From Cheiracanthium punctorium (lineage: Eukaryota > Arthropoda > Arachnida > Araneae > Cheiracanthiidae), in the NCBI GenBank assembly GCA_038373885.1, contig JAWZYV010013176.1, positions 1 through 64,000 of the forward strand: DNA of 64,000 nt. The letters are read 5' to 3'. Numbering within the stretch: position 1 is the stretch's first letter; the number at the start of each line of letters is the position of its first letter. The translations under genes and the position numbers were made by a program. Of this stretch, positions 20,042-31,479 are shown one piece after another. The notes beneath the pieces are model-generated. The model was not told the DNA's origin, made no database searches, and saw only the letters and a program-made list of their open reading frames with translations.

Positions 20042-21109
20042 ATATATAAGTGTAAATTATTGGAGGCGCTCGATCTCTATGGGCCCATAGAATTCTACAC
20101 CAATGTAAGGTAAGTATCCATGTTAGTATCTTCCTACCATATTATAAGTTAAAAATAGAAGCAAAGTAAAAAATCCAAAGGAGGAAAAAAAAAAAAAAAA
20201 CATTTTCGATGAGATAGTGCATTTTAGACACATCTGAACTTTTCTTCATCTCATACTTTACATTGCATAATCTGATTTTAATGAACCAGAGGCTGGCGAG
20301 GGCAGCTTATAGTAACATTTTGTGTTACAGGACGTCACAATGAATACTAAATCATGATTGAAATCAAAAGAAGAAAATTTTTATGAGTAAAGCTTTTTTT
20401 TAAACGTTTGTAAATTGCGTGAATACTTTTTTTTATGTTAGTATAAATTAGTTTTCTGTATTTAGTTGATAAATTATTGGGTGGGCTCAGCCCCTATTCA
20501 CAATTTATTGGGGGGGCTCGAGCCCCACGGGCCCATATAACTCTACGCCTATGGACTTAGCATTAAGTAAAGTACATCCAGTATCCTCTTTAGAAATTCT
20601 TTTAATTCATATTTTGATAACGACATGCTTGTCCTTCGATGCCCGCCGTAAGCCACGATGCCCGCGTTGTAACTATGAACCGTTATCCGTTGACGAGCGT
20701 TGGTCACGTGATAGTAATAGGATATGGTACCAGGCATTTTTTCTCGTGGGGGAGAAAAGACAGAATTCCGAAATGGACAAGATTTAAGTGAAAATAGAGC
20801 TAAATAGAATCTAGCGAATTGGGAGCATTGAGGCGAATTTAGGAGTTTACAAATTATTGTCTTTAAAGAGTATTTTTCGGAAATTTTTAGCGTAAAAGGA
20901 TTTAAATCAGATGATAAGAAATTTAATCAATAAAGGAGTGTAAGTTTTAATCAATAGATTTAAGCGTGTACAGGCGTTCGATGATGTCTCGCAAAAACTC
21001 TTAAAAGTAAATTTAAAGGTAGTCAAAATCTGGATACTGAAATTTTTCTCGATCACATTACTTCGTACAAGGAAATAAAAATTACTTATTTTTCACGTTA
21101 TAATATTTT
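20042..21109. other. Unassigned region with a spaced direct repeat
   Basis: A ~48-bp sequence at 20058-20106 (CTATGGGCCCATAGAATTCT core) recurs in the same orientation at about 20502-20552 (CGGGCCCATATAACTCTACG). This suggests two related MITE ends or a duplication. The frame at 20551-20787 is short, has no motif and is not called as a gene. A hairpin of the form GATCACATTACTTCGTAC ... GTACGGAG...GTGATC spans 21052-21147 and leads into repeat R. Confidence 0.45.
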
Positions 21110-21339
21110 TACTTCCTTGTACGGAGTATAAGGAAGTAATGTGATCCCGAAAATTTTCGCCGGCCAAATTTCGACGAAAAAACCGATTTTGACAACCTCG
21201 AAATTTAATATTAAGAATTTTTCAATGCATCTCATCTTACAATAGCATTCACCATCATATAAATGCGTCTGCAACTCATTTTGACAAATGGCGAGTCTAT
21301 TTTGACCAGTTTTTCCATGCCGTCTGTACGTACGTACGA

Positions 21340-21471
21340 AGGGGCGTAGCCGGGGGGGGGATTTCGGGATATATCACCCCCCGAAATTTTTGGATTAGTA
21401 ATGAAATTCCGTTTATTTATACACATATAAGTTGATATCCCCCCCGAAAAATTTTCCTGCCTACGCGCCTG
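21340..21471. mobile_element. hAT-type MITE with G tract, inside repeat R
   Basis: The ends are AAGGGGCGTAGCC followed by a 9-G run, and CCTGCCTACGCGCCTG. The 8-bp tacgtacg lies at 21332-21339 and 21472-21479, although the local TACG repetition weakens this as a TSD. Complementary arms meet in GGGATATATCACC / GGGGGGATATCAAC. Copy 1 of repeat R lacks this insertion at the equivalent point near 4890-4895. Confidence 0.65.
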
Positions 21472-22895
21472 TACGTACGTATGTATGTAACTCGCATATC
21501 TCAAAAACTATTGGTCGTAGAATGTTGAAACTTTATATTTAGGATTGTTGTGACATGTAGTTGTGCACCTCGTCTTTTGGTCCCAATCGACTGGACAGTT
21601 TATCTATAGGACCGCCGAAAATATTCGAAATACATTACGCTCTATTGACCGAAATTCATTAAACCCGCATATCTCAAAAACTATTAGACGTAGAATGTTT
21701 AAACTTTATATTTAGGATTGTTGTAAGATCTAGTTGTGAACCTCCTCTTTCGGCCTCATTCGACTGGATAGTTTTTCTACAGGCCGCCCAAAAGATTCTA
21801 AATACATTACGCTCTATGAGCCGAAATTCATTAATGCGTATTTTAGAGGTATTAGGCTGTTTCAAACGATTCAGAAGTGATATATGCTGTTAAGGGTTAC
21901 AAACTGAATTTCTCTCAAAAAAAGGGTCTTTATCATTTATAGTTCTGCTGCAGGAACACTCAAAAGATTCAATTGAGTGTTCCTGTGACTGAGAACACAT
22001 TACGGTCAATGGCAATTTTAGGGACATTCATCCATTTCAAGCACAATACCGTCCTACCACATAAGTTATAGGTAATGGTCTGACCACAGTCACGTGCCTC
22101 CCTCAAGAACTACGCTAGAACTTGCAAAGCTTGGCGACTTTTGGTGTACGTGTGTATGCATTTAACTCTCAAATCTCAAAAACTATTATGAAATTTCATA
22201 TATAAGATTTTTGTAACATCTAGTTGTGCATCTCGATTTTTTGGTCCCAATTTACTGGAGAGTTTATTTACAGGACCACCCAAAAGAATTTCAATATATT
22301 AATGTTATGGACATCTTCTATATATTACATTTGTAGTCAGTTATTGTTTGGTCCATGCCCAAGATCTCACCATTTGTCGTTGACTTTGGCGAGTTTTTCC
22401 AAAATATCGCCTAATGTGGCGCCAAATATTATTTCGTATTTTGCAAAACTCTAAAACTTTTACACGTAGAATTTTGAACTTTTATATTTAGCACTATTGT
22501 AACATCTCAGGGTGCATCTCTTTTTTAATTGCAGTCGACTGGGTAGTTTATTTACAGGGACAGCCAATTGACTTTAAATATATTAAGGTGTATGATACAT
22601 TCAATTAATTGAAAGTCTGTGGTCGATTACTAATTTGGCTATCCCCAAAATCTCACAACTTTCTCAAGCTTGTCGGCTTTTCAGAGCCCGCCCAAGGGGC
22701 GTGCGGGGCCCCAGGCGAAGCGCAAGCGCGGGGCCTCTTTTCTATCATGGCTTATGTAAGTTACTACTAGCAGTGCTAGTATATATTAGCTTTATTTCTC
22801 TGCTTTTTTCGGGATATATCACAACAATCTACCAAGCTCGGTTTAATGTGATAGCAAAAAAATGGCCCAGGAGCGGGGCCTTAGGCCAACGCCTA

Positions 22896-23654
22896 TATGA
22901 GGGAGTTGTCGGAGGTCGATTAAGAAAACATTCTCTCGGCCGTTTACGTGACGTATAGCGTAATTAATATATCCATGAAGTACGCTGAGGACTTAGAAGA
23001 ACAGAAAGACGAGTCGAATTCAGAAAAGCTACGTTTATTGAAGGTAACAGGAAAACAGTCTTAAAGGAAACGACTTCAATTACGTACAGTACATTGCTTC
23101 ATAAACATAACACCAGGAACATATCTAATCGTTCCGGCCACACGGCATGCCGGAGTTCCATAAAAAACGAACACAACCACCTCCTCTGACGGAGAACAAT
23201 CAAGAAGTGTACTAAAATCTTCTTACAAAACTGCCAGCTCTTTACAGGTTGGCGAGTAAAATATGAGCACTCATAAGCGACTGCCCCACGTGACAACCAA
23301 CGTCCGGTAGGCGTAAACAATATAAAAATTTGAAACAAACGGATTAAATGATTAACGCCAAGACAGAAGTGCCAGAATTTGGCGAGTGCCATTACATAAG
23401 GCTACAACCCCGTGAGAAAACAACGACGGAAGACCGGGAGGCACCAAGAATTTACACAGCATATGCTAAAGCGAAATTAATTTAGAAGGGAAACCCCGAA
23501 AAATCCCAGACATAGCGTCGCGAAAGAAAGAACATTTTATCGAGCCGAAAAACAAAGTGGAGAGAGATTAATACGGAAAAAGAAATTTTGATTTAGAAAG
23601 ACGAAACATAGGAACATTATTTTAAGACGCGAAAAATATGTGAACTTTGTCACA
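22896..23654 (-). repeat. 3' LTR of the Ty3/gypsy element
   Basis: It matches 29403-30158 nearly base for base; I counted about a dozen differences, mostly substitutions, over ~757 bp. In element orientation it is the downstream LTR. It is joined at its outer end to MITE copy 3 through the gccta duplication. Confidence 0.9.
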
Positions 23655-24945
23655 TATATCTCTCCACAGCCGAACAAAAAAAAAATTTGATGCCAGAATT
23701 TTTTTTTAACAAAGAACATTAACCCTAGAATTAAACAGAAAGCCTAACACGCAGCGCTTATGAGGGCTCATCACAAAAATACAATACTACACAATACCAA
23801 ATAACATAACAAATTATAAAATACCTTACAAAATACCATTTGCAAAAATATCAACATTATTCTGCTACAAATATAAACAATATAAAATTATACAATTATT
23901 CATTACACATCAAAATTACACATGTGCAAAACTAAAAATAATAACCTTGAATATTCAAAATAATATATGTACATATGACGTCATAAGTGTGAGATCTCTT
24001 TATAAAAACAACTTTGCACGTGCTAAAACATTTTTTTTTTTTTAAATCTTCCATTTACTTTCAAAGTCCTTTGCATTATCAACGTCCATGCAAAATAAGA
24101 AAGAAAAGTCTCACAATATTGTTAACAAATCTCAAATATACTTAGTGCACTTAATCAGGTTTAAAATTTTAACATAAAGTTCAAAGATGAAGCTTCTAAA
24201 TAAATAAATGTCAATGAAGGGTCTAATGAATGTCATGACATAATTCAAATAAATCAAGTCAAAATGATTGCAATCAAATACCTGAAATGTGTCCAATGCA
24301 ATCTAGTTGCAGTACAGGTATTGCTATCAACTTTCAAAACAAACTCTCATTTTTTATTAATATTTCTTTCTTTCAACATCAAACACAATTCACTTCACGA
24401 AAAACATAATAAAAACTTTCAATGAATAAAATATCAAAACATATATAAATATTGTTTTTCAAACGTGAGCTTCAAAACAAATTAAGATTTTTGTGACCAA
24501 AATCAGGAAATTTTCAAACAGACGAAACATGAACATAAACAATACTTGCAAAATTGGTAAACACAAAAGAAAAATGTATGTGTGTGTGTGTAAAGAAGGT
24601 GCAGGTTAGAAAACCCCATTAAATTGTGTAGAAAAGAAAAAGGTCAATTATGCTGACACAGCGACAAAAGACGGATGCATGACACCTAGAAAAGAAATGA
24701 TTACCAACAACCATAAGCTCACCTACACAGAAAACTATTGATCCTTTTTTAAAAAAATTAACAACAATTTGATTAATTAAGTTTCATGAAAAAGAGACAC
24801 ATATCATACAGTATACTGAAGTGTACATCTTTAAAAATACTGGACCAGCCAGATACAAACAAGATATTATACAACAGTGTACAAAGCAAGGAAGTATCAG
24901 TGGGTACCTTCACAAACACGCCATTACTAAAACGAAAATATGCAT

Positions 24946-25329
24946 CTACTTTATAGGTCTTAAATTATACTGATTATATGAAGTTGCAGGTAGATTAAAA
25001 TTATCTGTAAAACCATTATGGTAGTGATTATTACTATATAAAGAAAGATATTCAGAACATGGAGGAGCTAAAATGAATCTATCAATATGTACTCTCTGAG
25101 GTTCAAGATGAGGAGCCTGCAAACGTCTAATAGAGAAAGAAACAGGTGAGTGTTTTACAGTGATCACATAAGGACCTGTGAATTTAGGTTTAAATTTATC
25201 CAAAGACTTTTTATAAACAATATCATTTACATTTAAATCTCTGAGCTTTGCATGTTGTGAGTGTCTCTGAAAGCGAACTGTTTGTGAAGAAATTATGTTT
25301 TGATAAGCTTTCTTATAAATAGAGTCTAA
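24946..25329 (-). pseudogene. Integrase C-terminal part (GPY-type), Ty3/gypsy element
   Basis: On the minus strand the frame from 25329 encodes YKKAYQ...LRDLNVNDIVYKKS, then KFTGPYVI and RRLQAPHLEPQRVHIDRF. This is the chromodomain-adjacent GPY/F module that ends Ty3/gypsy integrases. It directly follows the Helitron insertion, and its reading frame continues that of 27184-27462. The frame ends at 24946. It is not functional because the upstream pol is deleted. Confidence 0.8.
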
Positions 25330-27183
25330 CTAGCTGAAACCCGTCGAATTCGACGGTCACTTTATTGACTGTAATATTCAAAAATAAATGGGAACGATCA
25401 AGAATGTCACCAAGGTCTTGAACAAAACTAACAGGAAAAATCAAAGAGCGACGCGGACGGAACATGACTTGTGACAGAAAGTAAACAAAAGGTTTCACGC
25501 CAGTTCTTAGCAACTGTGCAATGACGATGAAACGATTGAAATCTTTAAAATTTGTTTTTAACTATCTTTATTAAGTAAAAAAAAAAGAAGAGTAGATATT
25601 AAATGACGAATGAGCAAATATAGTTACAAATTCTAATTGAGCATTTCGTTGGAGACGATATTTTGGGTAAGTCATCGACCACGAAACGTCCAGGTGAATT
25701 CTCTTAAATGATCTTGACTGCCACAGCATTCTTTGATCTAACCATTGAAAGAGTGGCATACAACATTCCATGAGAAAATACGGGAGCATAAAGGTAAACG
25801 CCAAAAGTATGAAGCGAAAATAGTGAAAAATTTCGGAACTCTGCAAGAGACAAAAAATCTAACCAGCCAAATGGCGATCGCGTGCTCCCTGCTTTATTTG
25901 TCTTTTCTCAAGCTACCCTCGATGGTAAAGATCCAGTATCAGACAGGAAACTGAAAAATTAAAGAAATAAAAGATAAATCGCTAACTAAAGAAGGAGTTT
26001 ATAACTGCCGTCAATGTCGTTAACAAGCCACAATGTATTTGTATGGAGAAAAGTTTGAAAAAAATCTGAAACACTTACATCTTTTAAATACTCACTAAAG
26101 TGATGTATATTAAAAGCATATCATAATCCATGCGCCGTCCCTATTTTTCTTCCTTGTTTCATTAAATTGAAAAGTGTATCATTATTCATGGCCGTGCCGT
26201 GCCGTGCCGTATTTTTCTTCCTTGTTCCACAAAACACTTCTTTGGAATCGAAATCTATAGCTGCTAAAACTGTTTTATAATCTTCGCCAAGCATATTCCA
26301 ACTATACTTCACCATTTTAAATACTGTTCGGAATGAGCATCATAATCCATGAGTGAGCTATATTTGTCTTTCTCGTTGCATAAAACACATCTTTGAGTTT
26401 AATATCTATATTAATTTGCCTACTAAAGCTATTTTACAACCATCGCCAGGCATGGTTCGGTTTTTAAGAATTTTTTTTTTTTTTAATCGCAAACCTTGCC
26501 AGACTTATTCTCCCCCCCCCTTCCGCTTTATGTGGCAAACACATTTAAAAAGATTTCCACCGTGACAGTTCATCTCTACAAAACCTGTCTACAAATCATA
26601 TCGACAGAATCGAGTAGACAAAGTCTGGGCGTGAACGAAATAGCACCCTAGTGCTAATAAGCGATAAAGCGCTAAAATAAAGAAGGCTTTTTATGACAGC
26701 AAAATGCATTTAATAAACCACAATGTTATTTCTATGGCGAAAAGCGATTAATTTTTATTTATGGTGAAGTAATTAAGTCGGTTTGCATCTATTTTTTTTT
26801 AAATCGCTCTTATTCTAATCAGAATTTAGAACAACACATTTATTATCACTACACACGGTTGCCACATTTGCCACACAACATTTACAAACGGATGCAATTT
26901 CTAACAAATATTTTTTCAAATTAATCAAACCTTACGGAGCTAAGGCAATCGTCTGCGTCATCAATCGTCTGCGTTAATAAACCACAATGTTATTTCTATG
27001 GCGAAAATTTGCACCTTTGCCGTTCCGCCACGCCTAAACCGTTTGACTTTTTCTGATTTTCTCTTTTGATGGCACATCTACGGGCCGAGACCTTTCTTCA
27101 GACACCTGAACCGAGTTTTTACACCCAGCCGTTCTCTCAATTCGGTTGTCGAAAGAAAAACATGTTTCAAAATAATATATAGA
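25330..27183 (-). mobile_element. Non-autonomous Helitron inserted in the integrase gene
   Basis: On the minus strand it starts TCTATATATTATTTTG (27183), directly after an A. It ends with the perfect palindrome CCGTCGAATTCGACGG, then GTTTCAG and CTAG (25333-25330), directly before a T. This is exactly the Helitron 5'-TC...hairpin...CTAG-3' structure inserted between A and T. Removing it leaves the integrase frame uninterrupted, which fixes both ends to the base. The 1854-bp body is non-coding, with a short GCCGT tandem at about 26191-26210. The 26060-26190 segment is shared with the fragment at 5288-5850. Confidence 0.88.
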
Positions 27184-27462
27184 TTCTTGCATTAATTTAT
27201 AAGTGTGTATGTCATTAAGATTTGGTGGAGTTGCCTCAAAGTTAAATGTGTCAAAAATAAGTGATAATTCTCTACCAAAATGTAATAAATTAGGCGTAAA
27301 ACCAGTAGTTGAATGTGTTGAACCATTATACAAAGATTTGTGAATTAAAATTGCATGTTCAAAGTTGTGGCCATCAAGTAATAAAGAATTTACAGAGTAT
27401 TTAATGGAAGTATTTATACGTTCAGCAATCGAATTACATTGTGGATATTCTGAGTGAAGAAG
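27184..27462 (-). pseudogene. Integrase core fragment, Ty3/gypsy element
   Basis: The minus-strand frame reads HSEYPQCNSIAERINTS then FEHAILIHKSLYNGSTHSTT and GFTPNLLHFGREL. This matches the end of the integrase catalytic core (the P.xxG/N..ER region and the H.STG.TP..L..GRE block). It begins abruptly next to protease sequence, showing the internal deletion. The open frame that runs on to 27034 is Helitron sequence and not integrase. Confidence 0.75.
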
Positions 27463-27850
27463 CTAGATGTTTGTAATTGATTTTAGATTTAATTTCATTA
27501 AAAACATCCCTTATAAGCAAATAAATAGAACTACCGGTATCAATCGAGCATTTAAGATTTTGTTTATTCACCATCACTTCAATTATTGGTAATAAATTAC
27601 AATCACTGTTCACATTTGCAATAAAGTATTCATTTCGTTTTTCACCTTCAAAAAAATTATCAGTTTGTACATATTTAGATTCAGCAATGGTAACTGGTAC
27701 AATAGTCTGAGTCGAACAAGAACGAACTCTACGTTCATTAGACACTTTTGGTAAATTTTTAGACAAAATTGGGAAATTATCTGGCGTATGTATGAAAGAA
27801 CGAGATGTGTTCCCACCAGTCAAATCACACCTCGAAATTAGTTTAAATTA
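27463..27850 (-). pseudogene. Retropepsin-like protease segment, Ty3/gypsy element
   Basis: The minus-strand frame (27823-27434 from its Met, readable from slightly upstream) has IEVMVNKQNLKCSIDTGSSI with the DTG catalytic motif at residues 95-97. DTG(S/A) aspartyl proteases process Gag-Pol in LTR retrotransposons and act as dimers. The conserved C-terminal part of the protease is cut off by the deletion at about 27462. Confidence 0.7.
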
Positions 27851-28205
27851 CAGTCATTAGAAAAATTTGTTCTTGAATTCCGGAAGTTGGGTCGACGACC
27901 AAAATTATTATTTTGTGGAGTATTGTGCGAAACTTTAAATTTTCTACACTGGCGTGCAGAATGATGTCTGCCGGAGCACAATTCGCAAATAATGCTACTT
28001 TGACCTCTATTTCTGTCATAATTTTGAAAAACTGTATTTCTGTTTTGAAATTGAGTATTATAAGGTCTACGTTGTCTGAAAGAATTCCGTTGCTCCGAAG
28101 CAGAAGCATTATGATTGGTGTCAGCAGAACCAGAAGTAGAATTTTTAAAAGTTAAATCATTAATTTTTGAAGCTAATTCTTCAATTTTTTCAGAATAGCA
28201 AACAC
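27838..28205 (-). pseudogene. Gag nucleocapsid segment with one zinc knuckle (shifted frame)
   Basis: A minus-strand frame from about 28205 begins CYSEKIEELASKINDLTF. It contains IICELCSGRHHSARQCRKFK, a C-x2-C-x4-H-x4-C zinc knuckle, in an Asn/Arg-rich context, and stops at 27838-27840. It continues the Gag protein of 28173-28754 after a one-step frame change, so Gag is broken near 28200. A programmed shift is possible, but no slippery site stands out. Confidence 0.7.
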
Positions 28206-28754
28206 TGGGGCTTTTTGTTGATTAGCCAAAACAAGTGCTTCAGATTGTGTAATATTTTGTAATTGCTGGGCACGCGCAACAGCTTTAGAATAGACAGTTA
28301 TGTTATCCTCCAAAATTTTAACTCTAATGTTAGATGGCAAAGCCGACATCAATTTAACATATTTGATATCATCAAGAGCTTGAGAATCTTTAATTTTATA
28401 TACCTTAGAAACCAAAACATTTAATCGATGAACAAAAGCAGTTACAGAGTTAAAATCTTCAAATATCAAATTATTAAGCTCGGTTACTGGAGCTAGAATT
28501 TCATTATTGCAAAAATATTTTTCAAATTCTAATTTAATTATATCAAAATCTTTCGCTTTATTTACAACCTCATTTTCAATAAAAAACTGTAATGCTGGAC
28601 CAATTAGTTTAGTCTTGAAATACAAAATAGTTTTTTCCTCGGACCATTTATTTAAAGTTGCTAAGTCCTCCAAGATACCAAAGAAATGTTTTAATTCTAC
28701 GGCATTACCATCAAATGATGGAATGTTAACAGAAAAATCAGAAATTTTGGACAT
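28173..28754 (-). pseudogene. Gag (capsid region) of the Ty3/gypsy element
   Basis: The 193-residue minus-strand frame starts MSKISDFSVNIPSFDGNAVE and contains FFGILEDLA...EKTILYFKTKLIGPALQFF. The spacing PxFDG...L..FF and ...L..KL.G.A is typical of Ty3/gypsy Gag capsid domains. The predicted fold is mostly helical. The frame ends prematurely at LKKLKN; the nucleocapsid follows in another frame. The ATG lies about 650 bp downstream of the 5' LTR. Confidence 0.75.
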
Positions 28755-29402
28755 TCTCCAATAGTTACAAAAAAAAAAAAAAAAAAATGACTTACCTATT
28801 TAAAATACATATAAACACCAGAAGCGAAAATTATCTTCTTATGAATGAAAAAAATCAAAATTTTTATCCTTGTGACACACATAAAAGTTCCGAATCCATT
28901 ATAAAAACACACATAATTCTGAGCACCACACACATCCTTCGCTTTATGCTAAAGTTGACACAGAAGTATCGGCGAAATACAGGAAACATAGGACTTCGGG
29001 AAAAACAAACACTGGTAGCTGAAAAACACAGGGCGGCGAAACCAGAATCGCGAGTCGAAACAGAAGAGCATCCTAACACCGGAACGGTCACTACGGAAAA
29101 TGTAGACACGGAGAAACAATACTAGTCTATGACTTTCGATTTCCTGAGCGTCATACACACCGCTGGCTAGTAGGCACAGGTATCAGAACGAGGAACAGCA
29201 AATTCTTTTCGGTCGCACACCGCTGGGTAATCAAAATTCCGATGACATGGAGACGGGAGAGTCCACAGAACATTTGTTTTGTTTAAGTAGGAACAGTTTT
29301 TTTTTTTTTAGGCTTACTTTGGCAAAAGGAAACTCCGACAGCCGGTGATGTGCCGGGAACAATTACTCGTGTCAACGAGCTGGTCATGACGCACCAAGTT
29401 TA

Positions 29403-30158
29403 TAAGAAGGAGTTGTCGGAGGTCGATTAAGAAAACATTCTCTCGGCCGTTTACGTGACGTATAGCGTAATTAATATATCCATGAAGTACGCTGAGGACT
29501 TAGAAGAACAGGAAGACGAGTCGAATTCAGAAAACTTACGTTTATTGAAGGTAACAGGAAAACAGTCTTAAAGGAAACGACTTCAATTACGTACAGTACA
29601 TTGCTACATAAACATAACACCAGGAACATATCTAATCGTTCCGGCCACACGGCATGCCGGAGTTCCATAAAAAAGGAACACAACCTCCTCTGACGGAGAA
29701 CAATCAAGAAGTGTACTAAAATCTTCTTACAAAACTGCCAGCTCTTTACAGGTTGGCGAGTAAAATATGAGCACTCATAAGCGACTGCTCCACGTGACAA
29801 CCAACGTCCGTTAGGCGTAAACAATATAAAAATTTGAAACAAACGGATTAAATGATTAACGCCAAGACAGAAGTGCCAGAATTTGGCGAATGCCATTACA
29901 TAAGGCTACAACCCCGTGAGAAAACAACGACGGAAGACCGGGAGGCACCAAGAATTTACACAGCATATGCTAAAGCGAAATTAATTTAGAAGGGAAACCC
30001 CGAAAAATCCCAGACATAGCGTCGCGAAAGAAAGAACATTTTATCGAGCCGAAAAACAAAGTGGAGAGAGATTAATACGGAAAACAAAATTTTGATTTAG
30101 AAAGACGAAACATAGGAGCATTATTTTAAGACGCGAAAAATATGTGAACTTCGTCACA
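29403..30158 (-). repeat. 5' LTR of the Ty3/gypsy element
   Basis: Near-identical to 22896-23654. In element orientation it is the upstream LTR, and the untranslated leader between it and Gag spans 28755-29402, including an A/T homopolymer at about 28770-28788 and a T run at 29290-29310. It is joined to the right part of MITE copy 3 at gccta. Confidence 0.9.
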
Positions 30159-30412
30159 GCCTACATTCGCACCCCCTTTGGGCCGGCCCTAGGCATTTGG
30201 TGAAATATCGCCAAATAAAGTGTCAGAAGGAAATCTTTCAAATTGAACCCCAGCTCGGCGATATCGAAATATTTGGCTAGAAATCGCTAAACTTTACTAT
30301 TACTGCAATATTTTATCTCTTTGAAACAAAATAAATGTAGATGAAGTAGGCCTAAAATATTTTTGATTTAATAAGACGTGCAAGGAAGTCATGTGTTGTC
30401 CACATCAGATTG

Positions 30413-30496
30413 TTTTTTGTTTTCCAAATTCCAGGAGAAGGGGGGGGGTGTAAGTGCATCCCCTTGCCACTTGAACCCCCTCCCGGCGCCCATGGT
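30413..30496. repeat. Fragment of a G-tract MITE
   Basis: AGAAGGGGGGGGTGTAAG and CCCTCCCGGCGCCCATGG resemble the arms of the CATGGGCGCCCAT family but without a matching left terminus. Confidence 0.35.
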
Positions 30497-30668
30497 CTTG
30501 GAACATCCAAGAACCAAGCAATGTGTAGCTTGATAACATTCTATCTGATCTAATCTTTGGGTTTTGACTGTGAGTGAAGATTTTGCTTTCTTACGAGTAA
30601 GACTTATTATATGCCAAATGCTCAATACGAAAAGCTAGCGTAGTGAGTCTACGGGCTTTGGCCCCTAG
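30497..30668 (+). repeat. Dispersed repeat C, copy 1
   Basis: CAAGAACCAAGCAATGTG, ...TAACATTCTATCTGATC... and GGGCTTTGGCCCCTAGT align with the reverse complement of 54983-55165. Both copies stop at the same GGCCCCTAG followed by T. A CTAG end raises the possibility of a Helitron 3' end, but I see no clear hairpin. Confidence 0.55.
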
Positions 30669-31479
30669 TTATCTTATATTTTTATATATTTTTGTCTTAT
30701 ATTTTTATCTACGAATTTCAGTAAGTTTAACTTTTTACGATTTGAGTCCGCAAATAAAGATAACTAAGAAAATCAATACTAAATTTTTATTAATTAAACC
30801 ATTTTGTTTTATTAAATAATAAACAAATTATGTACAAACTAGTCGCCAAGGCAGCCAGCTTCGCCGTCAGTACGGGTTTTTTTAGCTTCCTTTCAACAAA
30901 AGGCAAAGAAACTTATGGGACTTAAATAAATAATTAAAAAAAACCCTTTATTACTCTAACATAAATCATACATCTCCAAGGCCAGTTTTATCAGGCGTCC
31001 AAAACAAAAACAGTCCCAACCAAATTTTATATAAAACTAAATTAAATCTTTAGAATCCTCGCACCTCTCATCATTGTAACGTGCCCCCTCATTCTCAAGT
31101 ACATGTTTTATACTTCAGCTCGAGTCAAATTTCCCAGTTTTATTACCATGGAGTTTGGTGCGTTCGTTAGTTCATCATCACATAATCCGTTGTTAATATC
31201 GACGGAACTTTACTCCGTCCCATACTTTACTGTTCTTTATACTCAGTACAGTGTAGGTCATATTATTGGGCTCATTTCAACGAAAATCATGTTTCTTTGT
31301 TTAACTTGTATTTGTCATTAAATTTATTTAGGCGAGGGTTGCTAAAAATTTTGGATATCATCATAAAAGCCGATGGTAGCCATGGTAACAATGCCAAGTA
31401 TTAATGTGCCAAAGTTGGCAACCTGGTGCTTTTATAGTAGGGTTGCATTATTTAATACGTATCCTTGGTTACAGTAATG
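30669..31479. other. Unassigned AT-rich region
   Basis: It contains ACTAGTCGCC at 30839, which read on the minus strand could be another CTAG-type Helitron end. The frame at 31103-31321 has no motif. Nothing further is supported. Confidence 0.4.

Larger units (their letters stand above)
22896..30158 (-). mobile_element. Ty3/gypsy-type LTR retrotransposon, minus strand, deleted
   Basis: Direct repeats of about 757 bp (22896-23654 and 29403-30158) flank gag-, protease- and integrase-like sequence on the minus strand. The 5-bp target duplication gccta is at 22891-22895 and 30159-30163. On the minus strand the LTRs begin TGTGACRAAG. A primer-binding-site candidate starting TTGGTGCGTCATGACC lies six or so bases after the 5' LTR (plus 29379-29396). 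Reverse transcriptase, RNase H and the N-terminal half of integrase are missing by internal deletion near 27462. A Helitron sits inside integrase. No env-like frame is seen in the 1.3 kb before the 3' LTR. Confidence 0.85.
22682..30192. mobile_element. hAT-type MITE, GGCCSGCCC-end family, copy 3, interrupted by the LTR element
   Basis: The left part, 22682-22895, begins CAGAGCCCGCCCAAGGGGCG and carries the family core GCGGGGCC...AATGGCC, plus ~85 bp absent from the other copies. The right part, 30159-30192, reads GCCTACATTCGCACCCCCTT then GGGCCGGCCCTA. Together they match copy 1 at 1557-1712, with the Ty3/gypsy element between the two copies of gccta. Flanks ggctttt and ggcattt are consistent with an 8-bp hAT TSD carrying a mutation. 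Confidence 0.8.
21110..30412 (+). repeat. Dispersed repeat R, copy 2, split by nested insertions
   Basis: Segments 21110-22681 and about 30193-30412 together match the reverse complement of 3481-4985. It holds degenerate ~180-bp units centred near 21490, 21665, 22165 and 22445, each with AAACTATT..CGTAGAAT, TTTATATTTAGGATTGTTGT and a TGGACAGTTTATCTA-like block. Copy 1 reads GGCTTTTGTCGAAATATCG uninterrupted where this copy has GGCTTTT, then 7.5 kb of insertion, then GGCATTTGGTGAAATATCGC. That places the insertion site exactly. There are no coding frames. Confidence 0.7.

Noticed and set aside
20551..20787. 78-residue frame with a CPRC motif
   Set aside because: There is a single Cys pair, no partner motif, no codon signal and an overlapping frame on the other strand.
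23099..23392. 97-residue minus-strand frame and its longer twin at 29471-29896
   Set aside because: Both lie inside the two LTRs and are the same sequence read twice. LTRs of this type are non-coding, and the frame has no known motif.
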